Source: a virus
Strand: one strand, 5' to 3'
Length of the DNA: 33,810 nt
IMG/VR virus record: IMGVR_UViG_3300022602_003929
Location: 1-33,810 of that record
Both the position numbers and the translations under genes were made by a program. This document shows positions 1-6,714 of this stretch, in pieces (position 1 is the stretch's first letter; the number at the start of each line of letters is the position of its first letter). The notes beneath the pieces were generated by a model. The model did no database searches and was not told where the DNA came from. It was given only the letters and a program-made list of their open reading frames with translations.

Positions 1-1546
1 TTAAAGCTATTAATGAACCAATTGTAAATGATGTACCACTGCTTGTTAATGCAGCTGTTGGTACTGGATATACTGCAACACTATTATTTGTAGTAGCTGT
101 AGCATTATTAGAGCTTGTTACTGTTAATGTATATAGTGTATTGGTTGTAGGGGTTACTGTATAACTGTTACCAGATACAACAGCGCCTACACCATTATCA
201 ATAGCACCTGTACCATTACTAAAGTTAGGAGTTAATGTAATAGTACCACCAGCTGTAATAATAGTTGGTGAAGCATTTAAGCCACTTGCAACAGGGGCTG
301 GCGGTGGTGGTGGGGCTGATATTGTTACTGTTGTGCTTGAAGTTGTTGTAACACCACCAGATGTAACATTAACATTATATACAGTGGTTGTAGTTGGCGT
401 AAAAGAATATGTGTGACCAGATACTGCAGAAGCTACTAATACCGTGCCTGAACCATCTGTAATAGTACCTGTACCAGAATAGAACACTGGAGTAATAGAA
501 ACTGCACCAGAAGTAGGATCAACTGTGCCTGCACTAATTGTTGGAGGTATGGTAGCCAATACGCTTGATACACTCATATTAGATAAGCTAATGTATAATG
601 TAAACTGAGCTGTTTGACCAGCTGTTAAAGAACCAACATCCCAAGTTTGACCAATACCTGTATCACTTGTAAATGTATTACCATCTACATATGTGTTAGA
701 ATCATATAGAGCTGAATTATATAATTGATAACCACCACCAAAGCCTATATTAACAAATCCTTTAGCTCTTGGATCTGGAGCAATTAAGAAAATGTTAGCT
801 GATGTTGTACCACCTGTTGAAGCAGCTTGTACTACTGAATAACCATCCTGTGCTGATGTATTAAGAATGTTATTAATTGTTGTATAACTACCACCAATAT
901 CTACTGTATTATCTGGATCAACGTTCCAAGTATAACGAACATGATTTAATGTAGTACTACCTACATTCTTTAATGTTACTAATATAGTAAAGAACTTATC
1001 TGATACACCTAAATGAATATCTTGTGTAACCTGTAAATTGTTATTAAATGTAGCTACTGCCTCTGCACTTGTATCTGTTGTGCTACTACCCGATGTTGTA
1101 TCTGTTACACCACCAGCTACTAAGCCTGTACCGGCCGTATAACCACTACTGGTATTAATAGCATTTGCTGCATAATTTGTAGAACCAATTTGATAACCAC
1201 AACCCCAGGATACGTAAGGTGAACCTGGCATAAAGTAGTCAAAGTCTCCTGTATTAGAACCAACAACTAATCCTCCTGCATTAGTTACGTTAGTGTCCAT
1301 ACCAATGATATTTCTGGATACTGTACCAGAGAATCCAAATGTAGATGGAGCTGCTGTATTATGTGAACCAAATGTTCCAATAGGGCTAATGCCAAGTTCA
1401 ATGTATTGGCCACCAATTAAAACTTCAGATGCTGCTGCGCCATTAACGCTATTGCTCTGAGTTACATGGTGTATACCCTGATTTGTTGCATATACTGATG
1501 TAATTGCTAGTAACATCAATGTTATAAGTTTTAATGTATTCTTCAT
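1..1546 (-). CDS. Secreted surface protein with Ig-like repeats (3' end beyond window)
   Basis: The frame is open from the ATG at 1546 to the window edge, so the C-terminus is missing. The first 20 residues form a clear signal peptide: Lys-containing start, hydrophobic core LKLITLMLLAI, and a signal peptidase I site after SVYA. A Gly/Ser/Thr/Asn-rich globular region of about 300 residues follows (nt 1486 to about 560). After it come at least two Ig-like repeats, at about nt 548-310 and 290-70, separated by a poly-Pro linker (PPPPPAP). Each repeat carries a pattern like GTGxIxxGxGxVxSG then VTPTTxTxYTLTVT, common in secreted surface proteins of bacteria. It sits just downstream of a minus-strand terminator, so it is probably transcribed on its own. 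A secreted adhesin-like protein is unusual for a phage; acquisition from a host, or a virion fibre role, are both possible. The exact function is not recognised. Confidence 0.8.
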   Translation of the reverse strand, partial: MKNTLKLITLMLLAITSVYATNQGIHHVTQSNSVNGAAASEVLIGGQYIELGISPIGTFGSHNTAAPSTFGFSGTVSRNIIGMDTNVTNAGGLVVGSNTGDFDYFMPGSPYVSWGCGYQIGSTNYAANAINTSSGYTAGTGLVAGGVTDTTSGSSTTDTSAEAVATFNNNLQVTQDIHLGVSDKFFTILVTLKNVGSTTLNHVRYTWNVDPDNTVDIGGSYTTINNILNTSAQDGYSVVQAASTGGTTSANIFLIAPDPRAKGFVNIGFGGGYQLYNSALYDSNTYVDGNTFTSDTGIGQTWDVGSLTAGQTAQFTLYISLSNMSVSSVLATIPPTISAGTVDPTSGAVSITPVFYSGTGTITDGSGTVLVASAVSGHTYSFTPTTTTVYNVNVTSGGVTTTSSTTVTISAPPPPPAPVASGLNASPTIITAGGTITLTPNFSNGTGAIDNGVGAVVSGNSYTVTPTTNTLYTLTVTSSNNATATTNNSVAVYPVPTAALTSSGTSFTIGSLIAL

Positions 1547-1578
1547 GCTTTTATATTTACTTTAAAAATTAAAAAAGA

Positions 1579-1606
1579 ACCCGGCTCAGATTGCTCTAAG
1601 CCGGGT
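1579..1606 (-). terminator. Rho-independent terminator after the 61-aa gene
   Basis: Inverted repeat ACCCGGCT (1579-1586) / AGCCGGGT (1599-1606) with a 12-nt loop. On the minus strand it is followed by TCTTTTTT. The GC-rich stem in an AT-rich region plus the U-run is the classic form. It closes the transcript of the 1628-1813 gene and separates it from the secreted protein gene. Confidence 0.8.
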
Positions 1607-1627
1607 ATGGATTACTAGCTTATAGTA

Positions 1628-1813
1628 TTAAAATAGATGTTGATGTGGGGCTGAAATAGCGTCTTTCCACGCTTTTTTAAACCCTACCCAAAACTTTTTA
1701 ATACTTTCAACGAACTTTGACTTTGTCTTACTGTTACCTATCTTATAATCCTCGTATGCGAGTCTAACAAGACCACCAACAGCAAGATAACTTGTTATGA
1801 TTATTGCTTGCAT
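1628..1813 (-). CDS. Small protein with one hydrophobic N-terminal segment
   Basis: 61 aa. The N-terminus (MQAIIITSYLAVGGLVRLAYED) could form one membrane segment. The rest is basic and amphipathic (KSKFVESIKKFWVGFKKAWKD). The size and one-TM, basic-tail layout would suit a small membrane-acting phage protein such as a holin-like or inner-membrane protein, but no family is recognised. It has its own long structured leader (1814-1986) and a terminator 21 bases after its stop, so it looks like a monocistronic, possibly RNA-regulated gene. Confidence 0.55.
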   Translation of the reverse strand: MQAIIITSYLAVGGLVRLAYEDYKIGNSKTKSKFVESIKKFWVGFKKAWKDAISAPHQHLF

Positions 1814-1986
1814 ATGTGTTGTTTTGATTAGAACCGCCGCCCGGGGGCTTTGGTTGTTATGTTGGATAATGTCACCAACACAAATACTTATGTTGTTTTC
1901 TATAGATAGTTCTCTTAAAATCTATAGGTAGAAACTATCATTTTGATAGTTATAAAATATGACTAATATTAATATCTGGTAAATTA
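1814..1986 (-). promoter_or_regulatory. Hairpin-rich untranslated leader of the 61-aa gene
   Basis: No ORF is seen here. On the minus strand it holds four hairpins in order: AACTATCA/TGATAGTT (1933-1951, perfect 8 bp, 3-nt loop); CTATAGAT/ATCTATAG (1900-1927, perfect 8 bp); TGTTGG/CCAACA (1860-1880) whose loop region includes GGTGACATTAT; and a GC-rich element at about 1832-1855 with AACC...GGTT closing GCC-CCCG-GGC. The last is conspicuous in a region that is otherwise mostly A/T and lies about 20 bases before the ATG. The arrangement suggests an RNA leader or attenuator, but it matches no riboswitch class I know. Confidence 0.4.
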
Positions 1987-1988
1987 AA

Positions 1989-2092
1989 ACGGCTATAGGT
2001 TGCAAGCTCGAGTGCCAATTCGTTGATACCGTGAGCAGAAAGGTGAAAAAAGCTCACATCCTTGATCCCTATAATGTCACCTTAACAGCCGT
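1989..2092 (-). ncRNA. Candidate pseudoknotted small RNA downstream of tmRNA
   Basis: The minus strand folds into a compact nested structure. Helix A is ACGGCT/AGCCGT (2087-2092 with 1989-1994). Helix B is TATAGG/CCTATA (2068-2073 with 1994-1999), stacked on A except for one shared base. Helix C is GTGAGC/GCTCAC (2052-2057 with 2031-2036). A 7-bp pseudoknot helix D, AAGGTGA/TCACCTT, pairs 2077-2083 (between A and B) with 2040-2046 (loop of C). A bulged hairpin, UUG-G-CA with UG-CAA, fits between C and B. The 3' side runs into GCCGTTTTAATTT, which could end transcription. It begins only four bases (TTTT) after the tmRNA CCA, so the two may be co-transcribed. No known RNA family is recognised; a cis-acting 3' element of the tmRNA transcript is the main alternative. 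Confidence 0.5.
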
Positions 2093-2096
2093 AAAA

Positions 2097-2477
2097 TGGT
2101 GGACCTGCCGGGATTTGAACCCGGGTGTTCTATACCGTTCTTATTAGTTTCTACAAGCTTATCATTACTAATAAGATATATACCCGTAATGCTGATATAT
2201 AAATTGTTTGGTAGTGTTCCTGCTATTCTACTACCATGGAATAGTCAGTCTCGCTGAATGACGGTTATAATATATAGCGAGAATCTATACTACAACCGAT
2301 CGAGCTTAAGCAGCTACGAGTGCGAAGCTTTCGCTTGTATTGAATGAATCCGTTACAGAAGCGACTGCGTTCTTGAGGCTTTGAATAATGCCGTTTGTTT
2401 TGTAGTAATTTATAAGGATTTACTAATCCTGCTTGCTTCTAATACATCTGTTATAGAGTCGAATCCAGAACAGGCCC
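2097..2477 (-). ncRNA. ssrA: tmRNA (transfer-messenger RNA), phage-encoded
   Basis: 381 nt. The 5' end GGGCCTG (2477-2471) pairs perfectly, with one G-U, to CAGGTCC just before the encoded ACCA (2097-2100), forming a 7-bp acceptor stem. The 5' end continues with the tmRNA signature TTCTGGATTCGAC. The T arm CCGGG-TTCAAAT-CCCGG abuts the acceptor directly. PK1 is visible at 2403-2430: stem AGGATT/AATCCT, whose loop TAGTAA pairs with TTACTA. Ten nucleotides later comes the resume codon GGC (2392-2390), the same PK1-to-resume spacing as in E. coli tmRNA. The RNA would tag stalled nascent proteins and free ribosomes during infection. It is divergent from the gene at 2521, sharing a 43-base promoter region. 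Confidence 0.93.
2306..2392 (-). other. tmRNA tag-peptide reading frame (28 codons plus TAA)
   Basis: From the inferred resume codon GGC the frame encodes GIIQSLKNAVASV then TDSFNTSESFALVAA and TAA. The hydrophobic end (FALVAA) matches the usual (Y/F)AL(A/V)AA degron recognised by ClpXP-type proteases. At 28 residues it is long compared with the usual 8-15. A Gly resume codon resembles Bacteroidota tags such as GENNYALAA. The exact resume point is inferred from PK1 spacing and could be shifted by a codon or more; the stop and C-terminal residues are certain. Confidence 0.75.
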
Positions 2478-2520
2478 ATAAAATATGTTAAAGAACTATA
2501 AGTAATATAATATATTTACC

Positions 2521-2934
2521 ATGAATAGCAACTTAAAAGTATTATCTGAACAATATCAATTAATGTTAGAAAAACGTGTTCAACCAAAACCAGATACAGA
2601 AGAAGCATTACAACAATTTTTAGAAAAAAGAGCTGCTGGAGCTGCTAAGATTGCTAATAGTTCAAAAGAAAAAGGTGGTTTTGCTACTTTGACAGCTATT
2701 CATTTTGCTGCAAAAGCAAAACCTTACGCAGAAGCTGAAAAGATGGAAAATGATCCTAATAAGGATTGTGACAAATGTAATGCTCATTATAAAAAAATGG
2801 CAGAAGAGGTTTATGCTAAATTAGCAGACTTAGATAAATTGTCTCAAAAAGATTTTCAAGCTCTTATGGGTGAGTTAGAAGTTTGGGGAGAAGTTTATAT
2901 TCGCGCCACCAAACCTGGTAGCTTAAAGATTTAA
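2521..2934 (+). CDS. Unknown helical phage protein
   Basis: 137 aa, mostly charged and helical, with no membrane segment or signal. It has a CDKC pair at about residues 81-84 that is too isolated to call a zinc site. The first residues (MNSNLKVLSEQYQLML) resemble the N-termini of many short T4-superfamily proteins of unknown role. It is divergent from the tmRNA; AT-rich sequence including TATAAT lies just upstream and there is no Shine-Dalgarno motif. Its last 12 bases overlap tail-to-tail with a small minus-strand gene. Function not recognised. Confidence 0.7.
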   Translation: MNSNLKVLSEQYQLMLEKRVQPKPDTEEALQQFLEKRAAGAAKIANSSKEKGGFATLTAIHFAAKAKPYAEAEKMENDPNKDCDKCNAHYKKMAEEVYAKLADLDKLSQKDFQALMGELEVWGEVYIRATKPGSLKI

Positions 2935-3102
2935 ATCTGTAAAATCATTTAATATACCTTCATAAGGCTTATCTTGCTTAAAAATTTGCATGATACGATT
3001 ATGTTCATAATCTGTGGTTGGTATTATTTTAGGTTCTTCTCCTTTAAGAAAAATAACAGTATAAGCTTTATGCTTATCTACCATTCTACGAATTACTATC
3101 AT
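2923..3102 (-). CDS. Small unknown protein coupled to upstream methyltransferase
   Basis: 59 aa, starting MIVIRRMVDKHKAYTVIFL and ending ILNDFTDLNL. Its ATG overlaps the TGA stop of the methyltransferase gene as ATGA (3099-3102), the same coupling used by many gene pairs in this genome, which is the main reason to accept it. A short beta-rich start and a helical C-terminal half are plausible. No family recognised. Confidence 0.6.
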   Translation of the reverse strand: MIVIRRMVDKHKAYTVIFLKGEEPKIIPTTDYEHNRIMQIFKQDKPYEGILNDFTDLNL

Positions 3103-3674
3103 GCTTTATAGACACACCAACATTGTTCTCCACAATCAACAGTTCCGCCACTAGCAATATATCCAGCAAAATAATCATTAACTGCTTCTACCACTCCTGG
3201 CCAAGTTGCACCATAATCATGACCAGCAATATGCCCGCCTTTCTTTACTTTAGGGAACCAAAGCATAATATCATCCATAACCGCTCTATAGATATGATTA
3301 GCATCAATAAAAACAAAATCTAATGATTCATCTGCATATAATTTAGATGCTTCAATTGAGCTTAATTTTTTTGGGTTAATAATATGTTTTACAGGTTCTA
3401 TATTTTTAAGAAATAATTGATAAACAATATCATCTGGTAATTTTTCTGGGTTTATAGTACCAAGACCTTCTATGGTAATTCTATCCCAAGTGTCAATACA
3501 ATCTAATTTAATATTGTGACCAGAATTAATAATTTCTACTGCCATAAAAGCAGCTGAATTGCCTTGAAAACTTCCAATTTCTACAAAATGAGCATTATCA
3601 TATCTTTTAGCCATATAAGAATATAACTGAGGATATGTAAACCAACCTGGTATTTTATAATGAAAGTGTTCCAT
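3099..3674 (-). CDS. Class I SAM-dependent methyltransferase (Methyltransf_24-like)
   Basis: 191 aa. The SAM-binding motif I is VEIGSFQGNSAAFMA (about residues 31-45), followed by the acidic strand LDCIDTWDR and the motif DFVFIDANHIYRAVMDDI (about 119-136), then GGHIAGHDYG. This ordering is typical of the CmcI/Methyltransf_24 group often found in polysaccharide clusters, where members act on sugars or small molecules. It is a compact single domain. The neighbours are glycosyltransferases, so modification of a surface glycan is the likely role; the substrate cannot be read from sequence. Confidence 0.75.
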   Translation of the reverse strand: MEHFHYKIPGWFTYPQLYSYMAKRYDNAHFVEIGSFQGNSAAFMAVEIINSGHNIKLDCIDTWDRITIEGLGTINPEKLPDDIVYQLFLKNIEPVKHIINPKKLSSIEASKLYADESLDFVFIDANHIYRAVMDDIMLWFPKVKKGGHIAGHDYGATWPGVVEAVNDYFAGYIASGGTVDCGEQCWCVYKA

Positions 3675-3724
3675 ATTATTATTAACTATAAGAGGTTAAT
3701 ATTCAAGTAGAATAATGTCCTGTT

Positions 3725-3730
3725 TATAAT
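3725..3730 (+). promoter_or_regulatory. Possible -10 box TATAAT before the GT17 gene
   Basis: TATAATAA lies 10 bases before the ATG at 3741, giving a very short or absent leader. The same arrangement occurs before the plus-strand gene at 5920. No convincing -35 box is seen. These isolated plus-strand genes in minus-strand surroundings need their own promoters, which supports the call. Confidence 0.35.
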
Positions 3731-3740
3731 AAGTCTTTGT

Positions 3741-4511
3741 ATGAAAATTTATGATACGTTTATGTTTAATGGTGAGACTAAAATATTAAACTTTAGACTG
3801 CATGAATTAAATGATTATGTAGATTATTTTATTTTTACAGAAAGCATTTACACACATCAAGGTAATAAAAAAGAATTAATATATCCTCAAATAGATTCAC
3901 AATTTGAAAAATTTAAAGATAAAATCATATATGTGCCTTGTATAGAACTGTTTTCTACAACAGAATCTTGGCATAATGAACAAGGTCAAAGAAAATATGT
4001 TGTTAATGGGTTAAATCAATTAGACCTAGATGATAATGATGTATTATTGCATTCAGATGCAGATGAAATACCAGATTCTAATATTTTAGCTCAAATAAAA
4101 AATATTGGTCTTAAAGGGTCCTATGTATTTCCACAGCATTTGTATTATTATAATATAAAATGTAGATGTGAAGCTATATGGAAAGGAACTGTTGCTACAG
4201 ATATTGGGACATTTAAATCTTTAAGCTCAAATACACAAAAATTAAGAGCTAGCACCAATGAATTACCTAATATTACTGGTAATAATGGTATTGCTGGATG
4301 GCATTTTTCTTATTTTGGTAATGAACAAGACATTATTAGAAAACTTAAAAGCTTTGCACATACAGAATTTAATAATGATTATTTTACCAATCCAGAAAGA
4401 ATTAAACAAGTTATTGAACAAAATGCAGACTTATTTGATCGTGGAATATATAAATTCAGTAAGATACAAGATGAATCATACTTGCCAAAGTATGTTCATT
4501 TACTGAATTAA
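3741..4511 (+). CDS. Glycosyltransferase family 17
   Basis: 256 aa. The start (KIYDTFMFNGETKILNFRL then HELNDYVDYFIFTES) is the family 17 hallmark, and LLHSDADEIPD (about residues 103-113) is the metal-binding DxD-type motif. GT17 enzymes transfer N-acetylglucosamine in eukaryotes; bacterial and viral members act on surface glycans of unknown structure. It is a lone plus-strand gene with its own TATAAT, ending in a 4-base tail-to-tail overlap with the FkbM gene. A hairpin CATACTT/AAGTATG at 4477-4494 near its 3' end lacks a U-run. Confidence 0.8.
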   Translation: MKIYDTFMFNGETKILNFRLHELNDYVDYFIFTESIYTHQGNKKELIYPQIDSQFEKFKDKIIYVPCIELFSTTESWHNEQGQRKYVVNGLNQLDLDDNDVLLHSDADEIPDSNILAQIKNIGLKGSYVFPQHLYYYNIKCRCEAIWKGTVATDIGTFKSLSSNTQKLRASTNELPNITGNNGIAGWHFSYFGNEQDIIRKLKSFAHTEFNNDYFTNPERIKQVIEQNADLFDRGIYKFSKIQDESYLPKYVHLLN

Positions 4512-5164
4512 ATTCTTTCGTATTTATATACTGCTATATTAGTATGATTGGTAGTGTTACCATTTGGATCTTTTGCAAAAAATGATCCCTGCCATTTTAC
4601 TATAAATCCTAAATTTTGAATATATTGATGTAATAGATCAATATGCTTTCCAGGACCTGCAACACTCTCATCATGTATTTCTATATAAATAGTTTTAAAG
4701 CGTTGGAATATAAAGCTTGGAGATTTTAAAAAGATATCATATTCTGCACCTTCAATATCCATTTTTAATACAATATCTTCATTAACTGGAAACCAGCTAA
4801 TAATATCGGTTAAAGATATTGTGCTAATAGTAATATTGCCTTGATTGATACGAGATTGACAACCCTTGTCTTCAATAGTAATAAAGTCTCCAGTATTATT
4901 TGTTACCGCTGCATTAATAGCTTTATAACAAGCAATATCTTTAGTATTTTGTAATAGCTTTACAAAATTATTTGGATTTGCCTCTACAGTAATGATTTGT
5001 TTAGCATTTAAATCATTACAATACAAATCAAACATTCCAAAATGACCGCCAATATCTAATATATTTTTACTAGTTATTTCTTCTGGTGTTACATTATAAA
5101 CATTCCAATCAAAGATTTCTGAATATACAAATTCATCTTGTAATTTTAAATGTGGATATTTCAT
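4508..5164 (-). CDS. FkbM-family methyltransferase
   Basis: 218 aa. It shows NILDIGGHFGMFDLYC (motif I, about residues 34-49), IITVEANPNNF (acidic loop), VLKMDIEGAEYDIF (the FkbM signature, about 132-145) and IYIEIHDE. FkbM-type enzymes are O-methyltransferases and in surface-polysaccharide clusters methylate sugar hydroxyls. The start overlaps the GT2 stop as ATGA, so the pair is translated together. The likely role is capping or decorating the glycan built by the adjacent transferase. Confidence 0.85.
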   Translation of the reverse strand: MKYPHLKLQDEFVYSEIFDWNVYNVTPEEITSKNILDIGGHFGMFDLYCNDLNAKQIITVEANPNNFVKLLQNTKDIACYKAINAAVTNNTGDFITIEDKGCQSRINQGNITISTISLTDIISWFPVNEDIVLKMDIEGAEYDIFLKSPSFIFQRFKTIYIEIHDESVAGPGKHIDLLHQYIQNLGFIVKWQGSFFAKDPNGNTTNHTNIAVYKYERI

Positions 5165-5847
5165 GGGTATTGGGTTCCGTAGCGCTCTAAAAGTATATTA
5201 CGAGATTTTGTTGTTACATCTGCCACATCTAATCCGTTAAAGGTAGCTGCTCCAATATGCCATATTGGAAAAGGTCCATGTTTCATATTGTGGTTATTTG
5301 CATCACTTGGCAATACTTGTTCTGGTATTTGATGAATAGTATATCCAGCAGCCCCAGCTCTTAAACAAAAATCAACATCTTCTCCTGTTCCTGGTGTAAA
5401 GGTGATATCTAATAATCCAACCTTATTAAACACTTCTTTTTTTACTGCTGCACAAAAGAATATTACCCAAGGTTTATTATTCCAAAGATCTTTTACAAGA
5501 CCTGTAACCCCAGCAGATTGTTTAGTAATAAAAGGATCAATTAATAATGGTAGCCATGTATTAGACAATAATTTAACATCATTATTAAGTAAAATAATAT
5601 ATTCTCCTTTACTAGCACAAATGCCCATATTAACAGCATTTGGATAACCAATAGGTTCTGGCCATTGTATAAGCTTAAATGATGGATCTAAATTGCTAAC
5701 ATATTCAATAGTACCATCTTTACAGCCATTAGATACAATTATAACTTCCGTATTAGTAAGGTCTGTATGATCAATAATACTTTCAATACATGTTTTAAGT
5801 AAAGATAACTTATTATATGTAGGAATAATTATAGAATTTTTGACCAC
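5161..5847 (-). CDS. Glycosyltransferase family 2
   Basis: 228 aa with a complete GT-A fold pattern: SIIIPTYNKLSLLKTCIESI at the N-terminus, EVIIVSNGCKDGT, then YPNAVNMGICASKGEYIILL followed by NNDV (the DxD-equivalent, about residues 93-96) and TPGTGEDVDFCLRAGAAGY, whose ED is the usual catalytic-base site. The start codon is GTG, the only in-frame start near the hydrophobic strand. It is cytoplasmic with no membrane segment. It is coupled to the FkbM methyltransferase. Confidence 0.88.
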   Translation of the reverse strand: MVKNSIIIPTYNKLSLLKTCIESIIDHTDLTNTEVIIVSNGCKDGTIEYVSNLDPSFKLIQWPEPIGYPNAVNMGICASKGEYIILLNNDVKLLSNTWLPLLIDPFITKQSAGVTGLVKDLWNNKPWVIFFCAAVKKEVFNKVGLLDITFTPGTGEDVDFCLRAGAAGYTIHQIPEQVLPSDANNHNMKHGPFPIWHIGAATFNGLDVADVTTKSRNILLERYGTQYP

Positions 5848-5902
5848 ATAACAAATTACACTATTTTAATAAAAAATCAAATGAATTGATTATTATTGAT
5901 GT

Positions 5903-5908
5903 TATAAT
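5903..5908 (+). promoter_or_regulatory. Possible -10 box TATAAT before the methyltransferase gene
   Basis: TATAATAA lies 11 bases before the ATG at 5920, the same spacing class as the element before 3741. No clear -35 box is visible in the 72-base divergent intergenic region. Confidence 0.35.
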
Positions 5909-5919
5909 AAATTGTTTTT

Positions 5920-6612
5920 ATGTCTCTTACACAAATAGGTATTAAATATGGCACAGATAAAGCTAGTGTTCATAAATTCACAGATTTTTATGATTCCTAT
6001 TTAAACCCTCGTAAAAATGAGTTATTGAATATCCTAGAAATTGGAATAGACAACGGTTGCTCTTTAGCTATGTGGAAAGAATATCTTCCAAATAGTGCTA
6101 TATATGCTATTGATATACAGCCCAAATTTCAATATAAAAGCAATAATGTCTTTATAGCTCAAGGAGATCAAGGTGATAGTAATTTTTTACAAAACGTATT
6201 CCCTGGTGTAAAATTTGATTTTATTATTGATGATGGTAGTCATTATATATCTCATCAATTAATTTCTTTAAGAACCTTGTTTAGTCGTTTAAAGAGCAAC
6301 GGTTTATATGCAATAGAAGATTTACATACAAGTTATACTCAAAGAAAAATTGTTAATGTAACAGGTGAACCTTGGGTATTTGAATATGGTGGTCATTATG
6401 GCTCACCAATAGACTATACAACTTTAAAGGTAATAGAAGACTTAGAATCCTCAAAATACTATAATTATAATCCTTATCTACCCGTAGATCAATATAACTA
6501 TATTAAATCAAATGTATCTCAAGTAAAACTGCATAGAACCTCTGATGTTCCACCAGGATTTAAATGGGAAGATAAATACGATAGTATTACTTCAATGCTA
6601 GTTAAAAAATAG
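5920..6612 (+). CDS. Class I SAM-dependent methyltransferase of polysaccharide-cluster type
   Basis: 230 aa. The N-terminus (IGIKYGTDKASVHKFTDFYD) followed by ILEIGIDNGCSLAMWKEYLP (SAM motif I) and IYAIDIQPKF is characteristic of a methyltransferase group found beside bacterial O-antigen and macrolide sugar genes. DFIIDDGSHYISHQ (about residues 99-112) is the following catalytic/metal-type motif. It is a lone plus-strand gene with its own TATAAT. The stop TAG sits inside a minus-strand terminator. A sugar O-methyltransferase is likely; the substrate is unknown. Confidence 0.8.
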   Translation: MSLTQIGIKYGTDKASVHKFTDFYDSYLNPRKNELLNILEIGIDNGCSLAMWKEYLPNSAIYAIDIQPKFQYKSNNVFIAQGDQGDSNFLQNVFPGVKFDFIIDDGSHYISHQLISLRTLFSRLKSNGLYAIEDLHTSYTQRKIVNVTGEPWVFEYGGHYGSPIDYTTLKVIEDLESSKYYNYNPYLPVDQYNYIKSNVSQVKLHRTSDVPPGFKWEDKYDSITSMLVKK

Positions 6613-6641
6613 GGTGATTATTTGTGTGTCAGGAAATCACC
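6604..6641 (-). terminator. Rho-independent terminator closing the replication operon
   Basis: On the minus strand, GGTGATT (6641-6635) pairs with AATCACC (6619-6613) and is followed by CTATTTTTT (6612-6604). It would end the long minus-strand operon that begins at 17132. It overlaps the stop codon of the convergent methyltransferase gene. The 15-base loop is long, which lowers certainty. Confidence 0.55.
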
Positions 6642-6712
6642 AAACCCCGTGAGAGCAGCCCATCCTGTTTTCGCTTCAACGGTTGCAGAATATTGATACA
6701 GGTCTGCAAATA
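6613..6712 (-). ncRNA. Candidate structured RNA in convergent intergenic region
   Basis: About 100 bases between two convergent genes, clearly more GC-rich than its surroundings. Besides the terminator stem, it contains TTGCAGA/TCTGCAA (6683-6689 with 6703-6709). An interrupted stem AACC..GTGA / TCAACGGTT spans 6643-6684. A loop-loop pairing CCTGT (6664-6668) / ACAGG (6698-6702) is also possible. The fold works on either strand; minus is preferred because the terminator with its U-run is on that strand. The same stretch reads as an open frame without a start on the minus strand. Not a family I recognise. Confidence 0.35.
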
Positions 6713-6714
6713 AT

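Noticed and set aside
1928-1940. GUUUCUACC on the minus strand in a three-helix context, as in purine riboswitches
   Set aside because: The first hairpin loop is only 3 bases, so the required loop-loop contact is impossible, and the J3/1 segment lacks the conserved pyrimidine context. Treated as coincidence.
4477-4494. Hairpin CATACTT/AAGTATG as terminator between convergent genes
   Set aside because: Neither strand has a U-run after the stem, so it is only mentioned in the gene entry.
6624-6662. Fragments GUCAGG and AGCAGCC resembling the SRP RNA core on the plus strand
   Set aside because: The GGAA tetraloop and the symmetric helix needed for SRP domain IV are absent.
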